A DNA stretch of 64,000 bases from Streptomyces sp. CB00455 (GTDB taxonomy: Bacteria; Actinomycetota; Actinomycetes; Streptomycetales; Streptomycetaceae): the NCBI RefSeq assembly GCF_001905445.1, contig NZ_LIVQ01000005.1, forward strand, positions 666,650 to 730,649, read 5' to 3'. A model generated the notes under the pieces. That model had not been told where the DNA came from. It saw only the letters and a program-made list of their open reading frames with translations, and did no database searches. Each line of letters begins with the position of its first letter. Positions within the stretch are counted from its first letter, which is position 1. Made by a program: the position numbers and the translations under genes. Below are positions 60,611 through 64,000 of the stretch, in pieces.

Positions 60611-63106
60611 TCAGTTCCCGGCGCTGTCCACCACGCTCGCCCACTCGTCGAGCAGCGCCTGCGCGGAGGCGTCGTCGGGGCCCTCCGCCCACAGGTGCGT
60701 GACCGCTTCCGCCGGGTCCGGCAGGACCAGCGCCCACCGTCCGTCGGCCTCCACGACCCGCACGCCGTCCGTGGTGTCGACCTGCCGGTCGCCCGCCGCC
60801 TCGACGACACTGCGCATCACCAGGCCCTTGACCGCCCACGGCGTCGGCACGTCCCGCTTGAGCACGTGCGCCCGCGGGATCCGCGCGTCGATCTGGCTCA
60901 GGGTGAGCTGCGTCCGCGCCACCAGGCCCAGCAGTTGTACGAAGGCCGCCGATCCGTCGAAGACGCTGCTGAACTCCGGAACGATGAACCCGCCGCGGCC
61001 GTCACCGCCGAAGATGGTGTTCTCCGCCCGGCCCACCCGGGTCAGGTCGTCCGGCGAGGTCGTCGTCCACTCCACCTGCGTGCCGTGGTACGCCGCCACC
61101 TGCTCGGCGACACGCGTCGTGGTCACCGGGAGCGCGACCTTGCCGCTGCGCTTCTCCGCGGCCACCAGGTCGAGCATCACCAGCAGCGCCCGGTCGTCCT
61201 CGATGATCCGCCCGCGCTCGTCCACGAGCGAGATCCGCTCGCCGACCGGGTCGAAGCGCACACCGAACGCGGCCCGGGCCGAGGCCACGATCTCCCCGAG
61301 CCGTACCAGCCCGGCCCGCCGGGACTCGGCGGTCTCCGTCGGCCTGGTCTCGTCGAGACCCGGGTTGATCGTCAGCGCGTCCACCCCGAGCCTGCCCAGC
61401 AGGCTGGGCAGGACGAGCCCGGCGCTGCCGTTGGAGGCGTCCACGACCACCTTGAGCCCGGCGTCGCCGATCCCCGTGGTGTCCACCCGGCGCAGCAGCG
61501 AGCCCGTGTAGGCGTCGAAGACGCTGCCCGGGAACTGCAGGTCGCCGATCTCGCCGGGGAAGGCGCGCCGGTACTCCTGGCGGGCGTACACGCGGTCCAG
61601 CTTGCGCTGCTGCTGGAGGGAGAGGTCGGCTCCCCGCTCGTCCAGGAACATGATGTCGACGGAGTCCGGCACACCCGGCGAGGTCCGCAGCACGATGCCG
61701 CCGTCGCTGCCGCGCGCGGTCTGCTGGCGCGCCACGGGCAGCGGGACGTTCTCCAGGTCGCGGACGTTGATCGCGCTGGCCTGGAGGGCGGAGATCACGG
61801 CTCGCTTGAGCGCTCTCGCGCCTCGGGAGTGGTCGCGGGCCGTGGTGACCGTCGCGCCCTTCTTCAGCGTCGTCGCATAGGCGCCCGCGAGCCGGACCAC
61901 CAGCTCGGGCGTGATCTCCACGTTGAGGATCCCGGAGACACCCCGCGCCCCGAAGAGGTGCGCCTGTCCCCGGGACTCCCAGATGACGGAGGTGTTGACG
62001 AACGCGCCCGCCTCGATCGTCTTGAAGGGGTAGACGCGTACGTTCCCCTGGACGATGGACTCCTCGCCGACGAGGCACTCGTCGCCGATGACGGCGCCGT
62101 CCTCGATGCGCGCGGCACGCATGATGTCGGTGTTCTTGCCGATGACGCAGCCGCGGAGGTTGCTGTGGGGGCCGATGTAGACGTTGTCGTGGACGACGGC
62201 CTTGTGCAGGAAGGCGCCGCTCTTGACGACGACGTTCGACCCGACGACGGTGTGCTCGCGGATCTCGACGCCGGCCTCGACCTTGGCGTAGTCCCCGATG
62301 TACAGGGGCCCGCGGAGCACCGCGTCCGGGCTCACCTCGGCGCCCTCGGCGATCCACACGCCGGGCGAGATCTCGAAGCCCTCCATGTCGACCTGGACCT
62401 TGCCCTCGAGCACGTCGGCCTGGGCCTTGACGTAGCTCTCGTGGGTGCCCACGTCCTCCCAGTAGCCCTCGGCCACGTAGCCGTAGATCGGCCGGCCTTC
62501 CTTCATGAGCTGCGGGAAGACGTCCCCGGACCAGTCCACGGAAACATCGGCGTCGACGTAGTCGAAGATCTCCGGCTCCATCACGTAGATGCCGGTGTTG
62601 ATCGTGTCCGAGAAGACCTGCCCCCACGTGGGCTTCTCCAGGAAGCGCTCGACCTTACCTTCCTCGTCCACGATGGTGATGCCGAATTCCAGCGGGTTGG
62701 GAACCCGGGTCAGGCAGACCGTGACGAGGCCGCCCTTCTCCTTGTGGAAGCGGATCAGGTCCGTGAGGTCGAAGTCGGTGAGCGCGTCGCCGGAGATGAC
62801 CAGGAAGGTGTCGTCCTTCAGGGCCTCCTCGGCGTTCTTCACGCTGCCGGCGGTGCCGAGTGGCTTCTCCTCATTGGCATAGGTGAGCTCCATACCGAGC
62901 TCCTCGCCGTCCCCGAAGTAGTTCTTGACGAGTGACGCCAGGAACTGAACGGTGACGACCGTTTCATTGAGCCCATGCCGCTTGAGCAACCTGAGCACGT
63001 GCTCCATGATCGGCCGGTTGGCCACCGGCAGGAGCGGCTTGGGCATGCTCGAGGTCATCGGGCGAAGTCGGGTACCTTCGCCACCGGCCATCACGACGGC
63101 CTTCAT
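60611..63106 (-). CDS. Mannose-1-phosphate guanylyltransferase-like protein fused to a phosphomannomutase-like domain
   Basis: 831 residues. Residues 1-235 are a nucleotidyltransferase (GGEGTRLRPMTSSMPKPLLPV, SGDALTDFDLTD), then left-handed beta-helix hexapeptide repeats (~245-370: LYIGDYAKVEAGVEIREHTVVGSNVVV). From ~375 to the end it has a phosphohexomutase-like fold, but the active-site blocks differ from active enzymes: no TASHNP serine loop (TTARDHSRGARALKRA instead), FDPVGERI where the metal-binding DGDGDR is expected, and GGDGRGGFIVPEF at the sugar loop. Probably makes GDP-mannose or a related sugar nucleotide with a non-catalytic C-terminal half. ATG at 63106 behind AGGAGGACT. Confidence 0.92.
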   Translation of the reverse strand: MKAVVMAGGEGTRLRPMTSSMPKPLLPVANRPIMEHVLRLLKRHGLNETVVTVQFLASLVKNYFGDGEELGMELTYANEEKPLGTAGSVKNAEEALKDDTFLVISGDALTDFDLTDLIRFHKEKGGLVTVCLTRVPNPLEFGITIVDEEGKVERFLEKPTWGQVFSDTINTGIYVMEPEIFDYVDADVSVDWSGDVFPQLMKEGRPIYGYVAEGYWEDVGTHESYVKAQADVLEGKVQVDMEGFEISPGVWIAEGAEVSPDAVLRGPLYIGDYAKVEAGVEIREHTVVGSNVVVKSGAFLHKAVVHDNVYIGPHSNLRGCVIGKNTDIMRAARIEDGAVIGDECLVGEESIVQGNVRVYPFKTIEAGAFVNTSVIWESRGQAHLFGARGVSGILNVEITPELVVRLAGAYATTLKKGATVTTARDHSRGARALKRAVISALQASAINVRDLENVPLPVARQQTARGSDGGIVLRTSPGVPDSVDIMFLDERGADLSLQQQRKLDRVYARQEYRRAFPGEIGDLQFPGSVFDAYTGSLLRRVDTTGIGDAGLKVVVDASNGSAGLVLPSLLGRLGVDALTINPGLDETRPTETAESRRAGLVRLGEIVASARAAFGVRFDPVGERISLVDERGRIIEDDRALLVMLDLVAAEKRSGKVALPVTTTRVAEQVAAYHGTQVEWTTTSPDDLTRVGRAENTIFGGDGRGGFIVPEFSSVFDGSAAFVQLLGLVARTQLTLSQIDARIPRAHVLKRDVPTPWAVKGLVMRSVVEAAGDRQVDTTDGVRVVEADGRWALVLPDPAEAVTHLWAEGPDDASAQALLDEWASVVDSAGN

Positions 63107-63205
63107 GTCGGAAGAGTCCTCCTAGAGAGACGACTGTCTTGCCGACCTCACCCGTCTCGGACGGTGACTCCGCTACTCCTCCGCGTCATCGGGCGCCGGG
63201 CGAGC

Positions 63206-63796
63206 TCAATCGGCCGTGGAGTCCGCCTTCACGAGACGGCGGACTTGAACCACGTAAAGGATTCCTGCCCACCAATAGAGGGTTGTACCCCATCCGGCGA
63301 ACGCCCATCCGAAAACTGCCCCCATCCAGGCCAACCAACCCGTGCCGTCACTGAGCAGCAGCAAGGGAAACGCGTACATCAGGTTGAAGGTCGCGGCCTT
63401 CCCGAGGAAGTTCACCTGGGGCGGCGGATAGCCGTGGCGGCGCAGGATCCACACCATGACCAGCAGCATCAGCTCGCGGGCCAGCAGGGCGCCGGTGAGC
63501 CACAGCGGCAGAATCCCGCGATACGTCATGCCGAAGAGTGTCGACAGGATGTACAGGCGGTCCGCGGCCGGGTCCAGCAGCCGGCCCAGGTTGCTGATCT
63601 GATTCCAGCGCCTGGCGAGCTTGCCGTCGAGGTAGTCGCTGATGCCGCTGAGCATCAGGACGGCCAGGGCCCATCCGTCGTGCTCCGCGAGGATCAGCCA
63701 GAGGAACAGGGGTACGCCGGCCAGGCGCGCCATGCTCAGGATGTTGGGAATGGTGAAAATTCGGTCAGTCTGAACCCGAGTCTCCTGGACCTCCAC
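63206..63796 (-). CDS. CDP-alcohol phosphatidyltransferase
   Basis: 196 residues. The catalytic motif is complete: Asp57-Gly58-x2-Ala61-Arg62-x8-Gly71-x3-Asp75-x3-Asp79 (SDYLDGKLARRWNQ, then ISNLGRLLDPAADR). Several membrane helices follow. It transfers a phosphatidyl group from CDP-diacylglycerol to an alcohol; in mycobacteria the gene at this position is pgsA2 (Rv1822), of uncertain acceptor. GTG at 63796 with GGAGG 7 nt upstream. It is the first gene after the rRNA terminator; the next gene starts 99 nt downstream. Confidence 0.93.
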   Translation of the reverse strand: MEVQETRVQTDRIFTIPNILSMARLAGVPLFLWLILAEHDGWALAVLMLSGISDYLDGKLARRWNQISNLGRLLDPAADRLYILSTLFGMTYRGILPLWLTGALLARELMLLVMVWILRRHGYPPPQVNFLGKAATFNLMYAFPLLLLSDGTGWLAWMGAVFGWAFAGWGTTLYWWAGILYVVQVRRLVKADSTAD

Positions 63797-63884
63797 CCGG
63801 GGGCCTCCACTGTGACGGTGAAAATACTGGACGAACGATGCCCCTTGACCCTACAGGAGCCCCCGCACGGGTCCTGAACGCAGA

Positions 63885-63916
63885 AAAGCCCCGCACCATG
63901 AATGGTGCGGGGCTTT
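63885..63916 (-). terminator. rRNA operon terminator
   Basis: Arms 63885-63899 and 63902-63916 pair exactly (15 bp) and the minus strand continues with TTTTCTGC, giving a U-rich tail. It is 14 nt past the 5S rRNA 3' end and is a classic intrinsic terminator, unlike the U-less hairpins elsewhere in the window. Confidence 0.95.
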
Positions 63917-63929
63917 CCCACAATAATTG

Positions 63930-64000
63930 TTCGGCGGCGTCCTACTCTCCCACAGGGTCCCCCCTGCAGTACCATCGGCGCTGAAAGGCTTAGCTTCCGG
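63930..64000 (-). rRNA. 5S ribosomal RNA, 3' part
   Basis: The reverse complement reads ...agcctttcagcgccgatggt actgcagggg ggaccctgtgg gagagtaggacgccgccgaa, the 3' two-thirds of a Streptomyces 5S rRNA; the 5' part and the rest of the rRNA operon lie beyond the right edge. The transcript runs leftward, so the rRNA operon reads in the same direction as the envelope cluster that follows. Confidence 0.93.

Overview
The window is high-GC actinobacterial chromosome, almost certainly Streptomyces. The evidence is very high GC at third codon positions, frequent GTG starts, a third and divergent EF-Tu gene, a DUF5999-type small protein, a one-polypeptide glycine dehydrogenase behind a tandem glycine riboswitch, and an actinobacterial cell-envelope/regulatory cluster running up to a 5S rRNA gene at the right edge. 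All calls come from reading the sequence; no searches were run.

1-10200 is ordinary core: a truncated DedA protein, a small ribbon-helix-helix protein, a hotdog thioesterase, a Pro/Gln-rich membrane protein, an MFS exporter, a spermidine-synthase-like methyltransferase-fold protein, a patatin-like phospholipase, the divergent elongation factor Tu (tuf3 type), an AlkD-like DNA glycosylase, a VTT-domain membrane protein and uppP.

10200-24240 is an island. Both borders carry the 3' end of uppP: the intact gene ends at 10200 and a second, partly diverged copy of its last 44 codons ends at 24239, followed by a strong hairpin. Inside are a truncated and twice-frameshifted carbamoyltransferase, an IS3 transposase fragment, a small lipoprotein gene, a 2150-residue secreted Rhs/YD-repeat protein with a variable ~250-residue C-terminal domain, and a 1453-residue secreted protein with three LamG domains. 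This is the strongest candidate in the window for a distinct system: a secreted polymorphic-toxin-like giant, its LamG partner, and a possible lipoprotein immunity or accessory protein.

24240-49540 is a mosaic of single genes and small operons: apolipoprotein N-acyltransferase, a Gfo/Idh/MocA oxidoreductase, DinB, lipoprotein, TPR protein, uracil-DNA glycosylase, an orphan peptide-binding protein, two SDRs, an operon with a HipA-like kinase, DUF3037 and a degenerate isochorismatase fold, three EamA transporters, LysR/MocR/PadR regulators beside their likely targets, PhzF, a CPBP protease, a GCS2-type glutamate-cysteine ligase and DUF5999.

49540-64000 holds a palindromic MITE-like element, gcvP with its tandem glycine riboswitch, a PRC-barrel protein, DNA polymerase IV, and then a leftward series (reading from the right edge): 5S rRNA, CDP-alcohol phosphatidyltransferase, nucleotidyltransferase/phosphomannomutase fusion, DUF881, small basic protein, DUF881, FHA protein, MerR, bifunctional nuclease, MerR. 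Several of these genes overlap by 4 nt (GTGA). The order matches the pgsA2-to-gcvB neighbourhood of mycobacteria (Rv1822-Rv1832), except that gcvH is missing and the sugar nucleotide fusion gene and dinB are added.
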